Shown: positions 26,808 through 32,822, numbered from the stretch's first letter. The stretch: DNA of 33,991 bases from Methanobacteriota archaeon (GCA_002722695.1 PBMS01000049.1:1-33991), one strand, 5' to 3'. Notes: generated from the letters alone by a model not told the origin. Program-made: numbers and translations.

Positions 26808-28471
26808 ACCAAGAGGAGAAGGCCCGTGAACTCATCTCAAGACTCGCGAATGACTTCGAGTTCTTCCTTGAAACGCTCTGGGTCGAGATCGGACTACCGC
26901 CGATCGCAGAACACCAGAGGTGGATCGCGAGGTTCCTCCAAGACGGGCCACGCCGGCGGGGGATACGAGCGTTCCGTGGGGCGTCGAAGACGTTTGTGAC
27001 TCTGGGATACGCCACCTGGCGTCTCTTCAGGAACCCCAACGAGCGGGTTCTGATCATCTCCAAGTCAGAAAAGCACTCCAAAGACTCCCTGTACATGGTG
27101 CGAAAGTGGATTGGACAAGTGCCATGGCTCCAGCACATGACCCCCGACCGCAAGGGGGGGCAGCGGGATAGCGCCACCAAGTTTGATATTGGGACTTCGG
27201 ACAACGACCGGACGCCATCATTCACCGCCGCCTCCATCACGGGCCAGATCACTGGGTCTCGAGCAAGCCTGATCATCGGTGACGACATCGAATCGATGCA
27301 GAACTCGATGACCTACGAGATGCGAGAGCGTCTTCGGAACGAAGTCACCGAGCTGGACAACATCATCGTCCCTGGCGGTGACGTGATTTTCCTAGGGACG
27401 CCGTTTCACCAAGAGTCGCTGTACGACAAGATGATGGACGCGGGCTACAAGTTCCAGTGCTACCCCGCTAGGATCCCGCAGGAGAGCGAGCAGACCGACG
27501 ACCTGGCCCCTGAGATTCAGGAGTTGATGTACGACGGCATGAGGCCAGGAACGCCCGTATGGCCGGCACGGTTTGATGACGACGAACTGACTGAGCGTGA
27601 GGCTTCTGAGGGTCGATCTCTGTTTGCCATGCAGTACATGCTCATGACCAAGCTGACTGATGGTCTTGAATACCCGCTCAAGCTGGCGGACCTGGTCTGC
27701 ATGCACACCGAAACCAGTTCAGCGCCCATGACCGTAGCGTGGGGGATGACTGACAAGTACGGATCTTCGACCCGGATGGAGGAGATCCCCAGTCTGGGCT
27801 TCGGATCAGACGGGTTCCACTCCCCAATCATGTACTCCGATGACTGGTCCGAGTACACGGGCGTCAAGATGTGGGTTGACCCCTCTGGCCGAGGCGCTGA
27901 TAAGACCGCATTCGCCATCATTGGCGAGCTGAACGGCTATCTGCACGTTCTGAGGCTGTCTGGCCTTGAGGGAGGCTACTCCTCTGGTGTGCTGTCCTCG
28001 CTGGCGAACGAGGCCAAGCGGCACGGTGTACGCGAGATCTTCGTCGAAGACAACTTCGGGCAGGGGATGTTCGTGGAGTTGTTCCAGCCATACATCCATC
28101 GACTGTTTGACGACGATTGGGGAGCGTCAATCAACACGGTTCGGGTTGCCGGCCAGAAGGAAGTGCGGATTCTGTCCGCCTTGGAGCCGATCACGAACCA
28201 ACACCGGCTGATCATTCCGCCGGCGATCGCCACGGATCAGGAGTTTCAGCGGCAGTACACGCGACTCACCCGAGAACGCAACTGCCTGAAGCACGATGAC
28301 GAGATCGAAGCACTTGCCATGTGCGTCAAAATGTGGCAAGAGTCGATGGGCGTCGACCCCCAGATCACTGCGGAGAGAAGAAGATCGGAAGCCAAGGAGC
28401 AGGCTCTCCGTGAGCATTACGAGGCAATGGGTCTCGCATGCATGCCAGCTCCAAGATTTATACAACACTGA
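26804..28471 (+). CDS. Terminase large subunit, T7 gp19-like
   Basis: 555 residues (T7 gp19 has 586). This is the ATPase motor and nuclease that packages DNA through the portal. Walker A region AFRGASKTF (Gly59, Lys62, Thr63), followed by the Walker B-type SLIIGDDIE (Asp160, Asp161, Glu163). The nuclease domain has MWVDPSGRGADKTAFAI (Asp359), VEDNFGQGMF (Glu415) and LKHDDEIEAL (Asp498), equivalent to MVDPSGRGKDETGYAV, ESNFGDGMF and LKHDDRLDAL of T7. The P-loop reads G-A-S-K-T rather than the T7-type G-x-G-K-S. Starts by an ATGA overlap. Confidence 0.96.
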   Translation: MNQEEKARELISRLANDFEFFLETLWVEIGLPPIAEHQRWIARFLQDGPRRRGIRAFRGASKTFVTLGYATWRLFRNPNERVLIISKSEKHSKDSLYMVRKWIGQVPWLQHMTPDRKGGQRDSATKFDIGTSDNDRTPSFTAASITGQITGSRASLIIGDDIESMQNSMTYEMRERLRNEVTELDNIIVPGGDVIFLGTPFHQESLYDKMMDAGYKFQCYPARIPQESEQTDDLAPEIQELMYDGMRPGTPVWPARFDDDELTEREASEGRSLFAMQYMLMTKLTDGLEYPLKLADLVCMHTETSSAPMTVAWGMTDKYGSSTRMEEIPSLGFGSDGFHSPIMYSDDWSEYTGVKMWVDPSGRGADKTAFAIIGELNGYLHVLRLSGLEGGYSSGVLSSLANEAKRHGVREIFVEDNFGQGMFVELFQPYIHRLFDDDWGASINTVRVAGQKEVRILSALEPITNQHRLIIPPAIATDQEFQRQYTRLTRERNCLKHDDEIEALAMCVKMWQESMGVDPQITAERRRSEAKEQALREHYEAMGLACMPAPRFIQH

Positions 28472-28479
28472 GGATTCTC

Positions 28480-28605
28480 ATGCCAAATGTAAACGGTAAG
28501 AAGTACCCCTACACCAAGGCTGGTATGGCTGCGGCAAGGGCTGCTAAGAAGAAGAAGAAGAAAGTCACAAAGAAGGCTGGAAATGCACGGCGCAGGTCGA
28601 TGTGA
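28480..28605 (+). CDS. Tiny Lys-rich phage protein 1
   Basis: 41 residues, first of a run of small basic genes. It has MPNVNGKKYPYTKAGMAAAR, then a six-Lys run and a basic end (KKAGNARRRSM). The opening G-K-K-(Y/F)-P-Y-T-x-x-G-M-A-A-A pattern recurs in small proteins downstream of terminase in marine podoviruses. AGGA lies five bases before ATG 28480. A nucleic-acid-binding or virion role would suit the charge but is not shown. Confidence 0.75.
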   Translation: MPNVNGKKYPYTKAGMAAARAAKKKKKKVTKKAGNARRRSM

Positions 28606-28705
28606 GTTCGCAGCCGCCAAGAAGCGGAACGCAAAAACCATCAAGCGAGCGCCCTCCGCCAGGCGGAAGGCGACCAAACCTCGAAAGAAGGCACGCCGTG
28701 GCTAA
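28583..28705 (+). CDS. Tiny basic phage protein 2
   Basis: 40 residues in a different frame, overlapping the previous gene by 23 bases and the next by eight. It starts MHGAGRCEFAAAKKRNAKTI and continues as Arg/Lys/Ala (ARRKATKPRKKARRG). AAGAAGG lies about six bases before ATG 28583. The reading frame is short, so the call rests on the ribosome site, the overlaps and composition similar to its neighbours. Confidence 0.5.
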   Translation: MHGAGRCEFAAAKKRNAKTIKRAPSARRKATKPRKKARRG

Positions 28706-28853
28706 AAAGAAAAAAGGTAAAAAAGACGCTTGCTACCACAAGGTGAAAGCCAAGGCAAAGGTCTTTCCTTCTGCGTACGCCTCTGGTCGGATTGTGCAAT
28801 GTCGCAAAGTTGGTGCGGCCAACTATGGCAACAAGAGCAAGAAGCGTAAGTAA
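28698..28853 (+). CDS. Small basic conserved phage protein (PSAYASG type)
   Basis: 51 residues from GTG 28698, with AAAGAAGG just upstream; the frame is open further up but the longer version lacks a ribosome site. The start is Lys-rich (AKKKKGKKD). The core ACYHKVKAKAKVFPSAYASG, then RIVQCRKVGAANYGNK, is a well-conserved motif in small proteins of marine podoviruses and myoviruses, often near structural genes. The function is not established to my knowledge. It overlaps the next start by one base. Confidence 0.82.
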   Translation: MAKKKKGKKDACYHKVKAKAKVFPSAYASGRIVQCRKVGAANYGNKSKKRK

Positions 28854-29071
28854 TGGCAAAGAGAAAAGCCAACAGTCTGCGTACCTGGTTCAGTAAGAAC
28901 AAGGGCAAGGGTTGGATTGACTGCAAGACCGGCAAACCATGCGGCAGAAGCGGTAAAAAAGACAAAAACCGCCCATACCCCGCCTGCCGGCCAACCATGG
29001 CCCAGTGCAAAAAATCGGCTGTCAAACGCAAAACCGGACCTGGTCGTGTCAACTGGAAAGGGCGGAAGTGA
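28853..29071 (+). CDS. Small basic Cys-containing phage protein (CKTGKPCG...YPACRPTMAQC type)
   Basis: 72 residues. It has TWFSKNKGKGWIDCKTGKPC, then GRSGKKDKNRPYPACRPTMA, then QCKKSAVKRKTGPGRVNW. The four Cys in the C-x(6)-C and C-x(6)-C arrangement may bind a metal. This motif recurs in marine phage genomes next to PSAYASG proteins. Its stop overlaps the next gene start (GTGA). Confidence 0.82.
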   Translation: MAKRKANSLRTWFSKNKGKGWIDCKTGKPCGRSGKKDKNRPYPACRPTMAQCKKSAVKRKTGPGRVNWKGRK

Positions 29072-29673
29072 CCTGCCCCAAGTGCGAAGAGCGACAGGCT
29101 GAAGAATCTCAGAAGCTCTCTGATTGCGAGGGTCGATGCAAAGAAATCAGTGCCAAGAACCAGCGTCTTACGTTGGCTCTTACTGTTGTTTCTACGCTTG
29201 CCGGCAAAGAGTCATTGGATTTTGTCTTGGGTCTCTCAACAACGATTGGCTCAATCGCAGCAGCTACAGGTGTCGGAGTGCCGGATAGCGTCGTCGCGCT
29301 TGAGGTCGTGGACCAAGATGGGAGTCTTGTCGCCAAGGCCGAGGCCAGCGATGTTGAAGTTGAAAAACTCGAAAGCGCATTCCCAACAGATGTCGTCTCT
29401 GGTCATCAGGATGTCCAGTATTTTTCTGACGCTGTAGGTAGCTACCTGCCCGATGCCGCCATTCTGCTCACCGATCCCAATCAAAGCCTCTTCCAGGCCA
29501 TCGAGCAAAATGACCTCCTCGTCGATCCATTCGTTGCTTTCGGTGAAAGTGGGCAAGAGATGCTCCTTTTTGATTTGGGTTTGTGGGAAGATGAGTATAC
29601 GTCGATTCCCGAGGCAGGGGTTTTGCCTGTTGTTGGGATTCTCAGTTTATTTCCTAGAAGAAGGCGTTCGTGA
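29068..29673 (+). CDS. Membrane protein with CPKC N-terminus and PEP-CTERM-like C-terminal signal
   Basis: 201 residues from GTG 29068 (GTGA overlap, AAAGGGCGGAA upstream). The frame extends to 29005, but those residues lie inside the previous gene and are less likely. The N-terminus MTCPKCEERQAEESQ has a CxxC pair, with more Cys at 20 and 24. Residues 32-66 are hydrophobic (RLTLALTVVSTLAGKESLDF). The C-terminus is SIPEAGVLPVVGILSLF followed by PRRRR: a Pro-Glu-Ala motif, a short hydrophobic helix and an Arg cluster, the layout of PEP-CTERM sorting signals cleaved by exosortases. Between them is an acidic region. The function is unknown. Confidence 0.68.
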   Translation: MTCPKCEERQAEESQKLSDCEGRCKEISAKNQRLTLALTVVSTLAGKESLDFVLGLSTTIGSIAAATGVGVPDSVVALEVVDQDGSLVAKAEASDVEVEKLESAFPTDVVSGHQDVQYFSDAVGSYLPDAAILLTDPNQSLFQAIEQNDLLVDPFVAFGESGQEMLLFDLGLWEDEYTSIPEAGVLPVVGILSLFPRRRRS

Positions 29674-29939
29674 TGGCAAAGCCAGCAAAAGGCAAGGCAC
29701 GGGTCAAGCTCGTTAAGAATTCGAAGACCGGGCGAACCCGCAAGGTGTCGTACGGGCAGGCAGGCAAGGCGAAAAGCGGAGGACCGCGAGTCCGACCAGG
29801 CACTTCCAAGGGCGATTCGTATTGCGCTCGATCTCTGGGGCAGATGAAGCGATCGCCAAAAGCTGCCAAAGACCCCAACTCTCCGCTACGACTTTCGAGG
29901 AAGCGGTGGAAGTGTTCGGGTGCTAAGTCTCGTCGATGA
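29673..29939 (+). CDS. Small basic phage protein (SYCARSLGQMK / SPLRLSRKRW type)
   Basis: 88 residues from ATG 29673 (the stop of the previous gene shares its A). GTG 29670 directly before it is an alternative start. AGAAGAAGG lies upstream. It begins MAKPAKGKARVKLVKNSKTG, has VSYGQAGKAKSGGPRVRPGT, then KGDSYCARSLGQMKRSPKAA and PNSPLRLSRKRWKCSGAKSR. The latter segment is a frequent motif in phage proteins of this size. Very basic, with two Cys; probably virion- or DNA-associated, but undetermined. Confidence 0.82.
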   Translation: MAKPAKGKARVKLVKNSKTGRTRKVSYGQAGKAKSGGPRVRPGTSKGDSYCARSLGQMKRSPKAAKDPNSPLRLSRKRWKCSGAKSRR

Positions 29940-30084
29940 TTGTCTCTGCCATCCCTCATCCCAACCGGGGACCGTTATCCGCGTACCGTTGATTTTGGGT
30001 CGAAATATTTGGCGGAGAAATTTGTCTTGCCCTCTATCGTTACGCATTTTCGCGACGACTCCCCCCGTCCCCCCATGCTGCTTA

Positions 30085-30109
30085 ACGTGCGTGCGCGTAC
30101 ACGCGCGCG
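30085..30109 (+). other. 25-base alternating purine-pyrimidine segment with GC hairpin (Z-DNA-prone)
   Basis: Every base from 30085 to 30109 alternates purine and pyrimidine, mostly GC and GT/AC steps. Bases 30090-30097 pair with 30102-30109 (eight pairs, one wobble) around the loop TACA. Alternating GC/GT tracts are the classical Z-DNA-forming sequence. As RNA it would be a strong hairpin. Confidence 0.6.
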
Positions 30110-30126
30110 GATGCGTATAGCGGTGC

Positions 30127-30190
30127 GATTCTGCACCCGAATCCGCAGGAGGGGGCCACAATTCTGCCCCAAAATCCGAGGGGGGTGGGG
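30127..30190 (+). repeat. Imperfect direct repeat, two copies 33 bases apart
   Basis: Copy 1 (30127-30155) has GATTCTGCACCCGAATCCG followed by a GGAGGGGG tract. Copy 2 (30160-30190) has AATTCTGCCCCAAAATCCG followed by AGGGGGGTGGGG. Within copy 1 two mutually exclusive small stems exist: GGTGC/GCACC (30122-30137) and GATTC/GAATC (30127-30143). Confidence 0.55.
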
Positions 30191-30211
30191 GGCATGATCG
30201 CTGGGACGCGA

Positions 30212-30240
30212 GTGTTGGAGTCTGCCGTAGACTCTGACAT
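30212..30240 (+). repeat. Inverted repeat
   Basis: GAGTCT (30218-30223) and AGACTC (30229-30234) are perfect inverted repeats around GCCGT. The stem can extend by up to six further pairs with some wobbles through GTGTTG and TGACAT. There is no T-tract directly after, so this may be an operator or RNA element rather than a terminator. Confidence 0.55.
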
Positions 30241-30243
30241 CGA

Positions 30244-30272
30244 TCGATCGGGCGAGGGGGGTCGATCGGGCG
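30244..30272 (+). repeat. Direct repeat TCGATCGGGCG, two copies
   Basis: Identical 11-mers at 30244-30254 and 30262-30272, separated by AGGGGGG. Each contains the palindrome CGATCG. They could be protein-binding iterons, but there are only two copies. Confidence 0.5.
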
Positions 30273-30358
30273 GCGGGCGGATGATCGCGGCGTGCAACTC
30301 TTATCGAGTGTTCCAAACAATCTGCTTTTTTTTTCAAAAGACTCCTACACTTCAAGCC

Positions 30359-30379
30359 GATGTTGTGTACACTGACATC
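30359..30379 (+). promoter_or_regulatory. Operator-like palindrome GATGT-GTGTACAC-ACATC
   Basis: The perfect 8-base palindrome GTGTACAC (30365-30372) is flanked by GATGT on the left and ACATC on the right, with spacers of one and two bases. It lies about 50 bases before the first gene of the accessory operon and downstream of a nine-T run, where a promoter and repressor site would be expected. Confidence 0.35.
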
Positions 30380-30381
30380 TC

Positions 30382-30399
30382 GACGCCGTTTGTGGCGTC
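30382..30399 (+). promoter_or_regulatory. Leader hairpin before the accessory operon
   Basis: GACGCC (30382-30387) and GGCGTC (30394-30399) form a perfect six-pair stem around GTTTGT. It is followed directly by TCCCTACCA and then by the ribosome site GGAG before ATG 30427. The same order of hairpin, TCCCTACCA and gene occurs twice more in this window. Confidence 0.5.
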
Positions 30400-30408
30400 T
30401 CCCTACCA
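30400..30408 (+). repeat. TCCCTACCA leader motif, copy 1
   Basis: The nine-base word lies between a hairpin and the ribosome site of the gene at 30427. It recurs at 31306-31314 and 32823-32831, each time between hairpins and a gene start. Copies 1 and 3 are also followed by GGAGATCA. It could be a promoter or transcript-processing element. Confidence 0.45.
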
Positions 30409-30426
30409 CCCGATCTGGAGATCACA

Positions 30427-30732
30427 ATGTTTGACTGCATCACCAACTGCGTTCCTGACGGAACCCTGTACGGCGTCGTTGACAACGGCGTCTTGATTGC
30501 CGGGGCATACCTCGGCCTCGAACTCGATGGATGGCTTGCTGAGAAGATCGGCAAGTACGCCCGTCCCGGTCTCGGCGCGATCATCGGCGGAGCCATCGGC
30601 AACCTCGTCTCTGATGTCCTCGGCGCTGTGACCGACCCTGCGATCCTGCCCATGGTGGGCGGCATCGCTCTCGGCTGCATCCTCCCAATGACCCTGATCC
30701 CCGTGATCGAGCGTGTGATCAGCCGCAACTGA
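30427..30732 (+). CDS. Small two-helix membrane protein, Gly-rich
   Basis: 101 residues, MFDCITNCVPDGTLYGVVDN then GVLIAGAYLGLELDGWLAEK. Two membrane segments follow: GLGAIIGGAIGNLVSDVLGA (about residues 48-67) and ILPMVGGIALGCILPMTLIP (about 73-92), with small-residue zippers. Similar small membrane proteins starting MFD and containing DNGVL occur in marine phages. A holin role is possible but membrane proteins of this size have many roles. The ribosome site is GGAG seven bases upstream. First gene after the non-coding region. Confidence 0.72.
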   Translation: MFDCITNCVPDGTLYGVVDNGVLIAGAYLGLELDGWLAEKIGKYARPGLGAIIGGAIGNLVSDVLGAVTDPAILPMVGGIALGCILPMTLIPVIERVISRN

Positions 30733-30757
30733 CAACCCTGCCACAAGGAGAATTACC

Positions 30758-31225
30758 ATGACCAACCCAGAATTGATTTCATTCTACGACGGCCACAGCC
30801 GACTGAACGTCCGTGCCAAGCGCGATGACGAACTGCTCGTCGAGATCCAATACCGTAAGACCTCGCCCTACAACTGCGGCGCTTATTGGAGAGTCCGGGT
30901 CGCGAGCATGACTAGCAAAGCCGGGTGGAATGCGGACGATCTCTGGATCACGTCCGGCGGATACGCAGAAGAAGGGTTCGATCACCAAGGCGTCTGGATC
31001 AAGACCGACCGTGATGGCGTTGGCAAAATGCTTGCGAAGTGCTTTCGCACTGGCCACATCAGCCAAACCACGATGACCCTGATGGCTGCTGCCATCGACG
31101 ATCCGATGCTCAAATCCAAAGGCAACACCGGGCTGGATGCAGGTGCTGGCTGGGTAAAAATGATCGACGGAGAGGCCAAGTGGGAACTTTGGCCTGAGCC
31201 TAAGTACGACCCATACGACGGCTGA
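30758..31225 (+). CDS. Hypothetical protein, accessory operon
   Basis: 155 residues with a strong AAGGAG before ATG 30758. Mixed alpha/beta character, with several Trp residues (AYWRVRVAS, DDLWITSGGYAEEGFDHQGV, WIKTDRDGVGKMLAKCF) and a C-terminal acidic/aromatic end (WELWPEPKYDPYDG). I recognise no family or catalytic motif. No membrane segment or signal peptide. Probably a cytoplasmic early or host-interaction protein, judging only by its place among small genes near the integrase. Confidence 0.7.
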   Translation: MTNPELISFYDGHSRLNVRAKRDDELLVEIQYRKTSPYNCGAYWRVRVASMTSKAGWNADDLWITSGGYAEEGFDHQGVWIKTDRDGVGKMLAKCFRTGHISQTTMTLMAAAIDDPMLKSKGNTGLDAGAGWVKMIDGEAKWELWPEPKYDPYDG

Positions 31226-31243
31226 TCCCACCTCACCGGCGAA

Positions 31244-31282
31244 ACGGGCCTCTGGCCCGTCTCCGGGGCTGGCATCCCCGGA
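31244..31282 (+). terminator. Tandem GC-rich hairpins between accessory genes
   Basis: Hairpin 1: ACGGGCC (31244-31250) with GGCCCGT (31254-31260), perfect seven pairs, TCT loop. Hairpin 2: TCCGGGG (31262-31268) with CCCCGGA (31276-31282), perfect seven pairs, CTGGCAT loop. They are adjacent and lie just after a stop codon. There is no T-tract, so they may be a factor-dependent terminator, an mRNA-stabilising structure or a processing site. Confidence 0.6.
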
Positions 31283-31305
31283 CTGATGAGCCTGCCATAT
31301 CCGTA

Positions 31306-31314
31306 TCCCTACCA
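31306..31314 (+). repeat. TCCCTACCA leader motif, copy 2
   Basis: Second copy of the nine-base word, 15 bases before ATG 31330 and 23 bases after the tandem hairpins. Confidence 0.45.
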
Positions 31315-31329
31315 AATGGAAAACTAACC

Positions 31330-31629
31330 ATGCCAAGAATCAAAGTTACACGAACGATGTACGCCACCGTCTGCGAGACCACCGAGGTCTACATGGATGT
31401 GCCTGAGGGGCGAGACCCCGATGACTTCATCCTCGACATCGAGGCTGACAATCTTGCTGATGACCTGCTTGAGCAGGCTGAAGAGGATGCAGCCATCCAG
31501 TACGACAACGATGACCCGGAGGATGGGCCGGTGGCCCGCGAGAAGACGGTGTTCGTCGGCACGGAGCAATGCAACCGATATTACAACTGGAACGAATGCA
31601 CCGACACCGAATGCGAGGTGACCAAATGA
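31330..31629 (+). CDS. Small acidic hypothetical protein A
   Basis: 99 residues, strongly acidic. The N-terminal strand pattern is KVTRTMYATVCETTEVYMDV followed by PEGRDPDDFILDIEADNLAD. The C-terminus has Cys-containing QCNRYYNWNECTDTECEV. The opening beta pattern, then a Pro and an acidic helix, is the same as in the next gene, so the two may be distant paralogues. It lacks a good Shine-Dalgarno site (only GGAAAAC upstream). The stop overlaps the next start (ATGA). Function unknown; acidic small proteins in such operons are sometimes inhibitors of host enzymes. Confidence 0.68.
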   Translation: MPRIKVTRTMYATVCETTEVYMDVPEGRDPDDFILDIEADNLADDLLEQAEEDAAIQYDNDDPEDGPVAREKTVFVGTEQCNRYYNWNECTDTECEVTK

Positions 31630-31901
31630 GCAAGCCAACCAAGAAATTCATCGTGACCTCATCCCAGATGGTGGAGGTCGTCAAGACGTGGGAGATCACT
31701 GTGCCTGACCTTGCCGAGGATTCCGTAACTCTTGCCTACGACATTGCCGAGGAGTGCGACCAACTGGGCTGGAAGGAGGCTTACCGATGGCGAAAACGAA
31801 ATAGCCAATTGGGCAAGCCAACCAAATTTGACATCAACCACGTCCCGGTGGAAGACATCGAGATTGAGTGGTCCATCAAAGAAAAGGAGAACGACCAATG
31901 A
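31626..31901 (+). CDS. Small hypothetical protein B, related in layout to A
   Basis: 91 residues from ATG 31626 (ATGA overlap); an in-frame ATG at 31569 is inside the previous gene and less likely. It reads KFIVTSSQMVEVVKTWEITV followed by PDLAEDSVTLAYDIAEECDQ. This is the same V-T, hydrophobic/polar strand, V-P, acidic helix order as protein A. The C-terminus VPVEDIEIEWSIKEKEND is also beta-like. Function unknown. Confidence 0.68.
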   Translation: MSKPTKKFIVTSSQMVEVVKTWEITVPDLAEDSVTLAYDIAEECDQLGWKEAYRWRKRNSQLGKPTKFDINHVPVEDIEIEWSIKEKENDQ

Positions 31902-32356
31902 CCTGCTGGAAACCAATGCCACTTGACGAAACCATCCCCGCGTACCGTATCGCAGCAGTGCTGCGGGAGCAGATGCCCGACCCGCAGAAGTGGTTCGGGT
32001 TGGAAGACTCGCACACCCGTGAGGACTACTTTGGCTGCGATGTCAAAGCCACGAAGATCGACACGTTCTGTCGGCACATGGGCATCTGGAATGCAACCTG
32101 CCAGAAGATCGCAGATGAATTTGGGTATGACAACCCCGACTTCGACGGTGAGCAGTTCTTCAAGCAGTGCCTTGATTCTCGCAAGGCCAAGATGATGGAT
32201 GTGTTTATCTCGCCTGCCGAGTACCCCACAACGTGGGCTGGCAGCAAGGGCGGCTTCTGCGGTGCGACGTTCGTCACCGGCTGGCCCAACAACGACGGTG
32301 TAACCAAGCCATACGACTTGGATGAAGTCAAGCCTGAAGAGAGGGATGACCAATGA
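31898..32356 (+). CDS. Hypothetical protein with conserved Cys/Trp residues
   Basis: 152 residues from ATG 31898 (ATGA overlap); an upstream ATG at 31868 is in frame but overlaps the previous gene more. It includes IPAYRIAAVLREQMPDPQKW, HTREDYFGCDVKATKIDTFC, RHMGIWNATCQKIADEFGYD and a C-terminal GGFCGATFVTGWPNNDGVTK. The alternation of Cys, His and Trp is notable, but I cannot match a known fold. No membrane segment. The end overlaps the next gene by four bases. Confidence 0.68.
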   Translation: MTCWKPMPLDETIPAYRIAAVLREQMPDPQKWFGLEDSHTREDYFGCDVKATKIDTFCRHMGIWNATCQKIADEFGYDNPDFDGEQFFKQCLDSRKAKMMDVFISPAEYPTTWAGSKGGFCGATFVTGWPNNDGVTKPYDLDEVKPEERDDQ

Positions 32357-32565
32357 ACAAGTTTACAGTATTCACACGTACTTGGTGGCGAGAGAACCCA
32401 GACTGGCCCGATGGTCTGGAACCTTGCATCGGGCCGAAGCGGACCATCGGTCGATGCCAGACCATCGGGCAGGCACGGGAGATGTGTCGGCAGTACAACC
32501 AGACCACGGGCCAGACCAAAGCCAACCGGCGGCTGTCCCGCAAAGCAGAATTCACGGAGGACTGA
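32353..32565 (+). CDS. Small conserved phage protein (TRTWW...LEPCxG...LSRKAEF)
   Basis: 70 residues starting MNKFTVFTRTWWRENPDWPD, then GLEPCIGPKRTIGRCQTIGQ, and ending RRLSRKAEFTED. The pattern Y-T-V-x-T-R-T-W-W-x-x-N-P-x-W-P-x-G-L-E-P and the terminal LSRKAEFE recur in small proteins of many unrelated phages. Role unknown. Coupled to the gene before by an ATGA overlap. Confidence 0.78.
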   Translation: MNKFTVFTRTWWRENPDWPDGLEPCIGPKRTIGRCQTIGQAREMCRQYNQTTGQTKANRRLSRKAEFTED

Positions 32566-32568
32566 GCG

Positions 32569-32775
32569 ATGAACATTGACCAACTTATCCCTGACGGTTG
32601 GACCACCAATCGCGACCTTTGCGAGGAGGCTGTCAAGATGCTCGACAAGTTTGACTCGGATTGGACCTACAACATTGTCCGCACCCGGAACAAAAAGTTC
32701 GGGGAAATGTATTCCATCTTGATCATGGATGAGGATGGTGAAGTGGTTCGTCGGGTGTACCCACGACCAGCGTAA
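32569..32775 (+). CDS. Small hypothetical protein, end of accessory operon
   Basis: 68 residues. GGAGGA lies about 10 bases upstream, inside the end of the previous gene. It reads MNIDQLIPDGWTTNRDLCEE, then MLDKFDSDWTYNIVRTRNKK, then MYSILIMDEDGEVVRRVYPR. An alpha/beta small cytoplasmic protein with no recognised motif. It is followed by a perfect terminator-type hairpin, so it closes this operon. Confidence 0.7.
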   Translation: MNIDQLIPDGWTTNRDLCEEAVKMLDKFDSDWTYNIVRTRNKKFGEMYSILIMDEDGEVVRRVYPRPA

Positions 32776-32792
32776 ATCTCCGATGGGAAGAA

Positions 32793-32819
32793 GACACCCC
32801 CGCATTGAGCGGGGGTGTC
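32793..32819 (+). terminator. Perfect 11-pair hairpin between accessory operon and integrase
   Basis: GACACCCCCGC (32793-32803) and GCGGGGGTGTC (32809-32819) pair without mismatch around ATTGA. It lies 17 bases after the stop at 32775. No T-tract follows. It is likely to terminate or insulate transcription before the integrase. Confidence 0.7.
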
Positions 32820-32822
32820 GGA

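Larger units (their letters stand above)
30061..30192 (+). other. Long-range C-tract/G-tract closing stem
   Basis: Two six-C runs separated by GT (30061-30066, 30069-30074) are complementary to two six-G runs separated by T (30180-30185, 30187-30192). This gives a 12-pair stem with a small internal bulge that closes a 105-base loop containing a hairpin and direct repeats. The tracts could instead form i-motif and G-rich structures. Confidence 0.5.
29940..30426 (+). other. Structured non-coding region between the late block and the accessory operon
   Basis: 487 bases with no convincing gene on either strand. It holds, in order: a C-tract pair (30061-30074), a 25-base strictly alternating purine-pyrimidine segment with a GC hairpin (30085-30109), a 31-base imperfect direct repeat (30127-30190), a G-tract pair complementary to the C-tracts (30180-30192), an inverted repeat (30212-30240), a TCGATCGGGCG direct repeat (30244-30272), a run of nine T (30326-30334), a palindrome (30359-30379), and a hairpin before the next gene (30382-30399). 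Such density suggests an origin, a packaging or terminal region, a structured RNA or a promoter complex. Confidence 0.8.

Noticed and set aside
29005-29067. Upstream start for the PEP-CTERM-like protein
   Set aside because: The extension overlaps the conserved end of the previous gene; GTG 29068 has a GTGA overlap and a ribosome site.
29886-30496. Several overlapping open frames in the non-coding gap on both strands
   Set aside because: They are low-complexity products of C- and G-rich repeats, lack ribosome sites and contradict one another.
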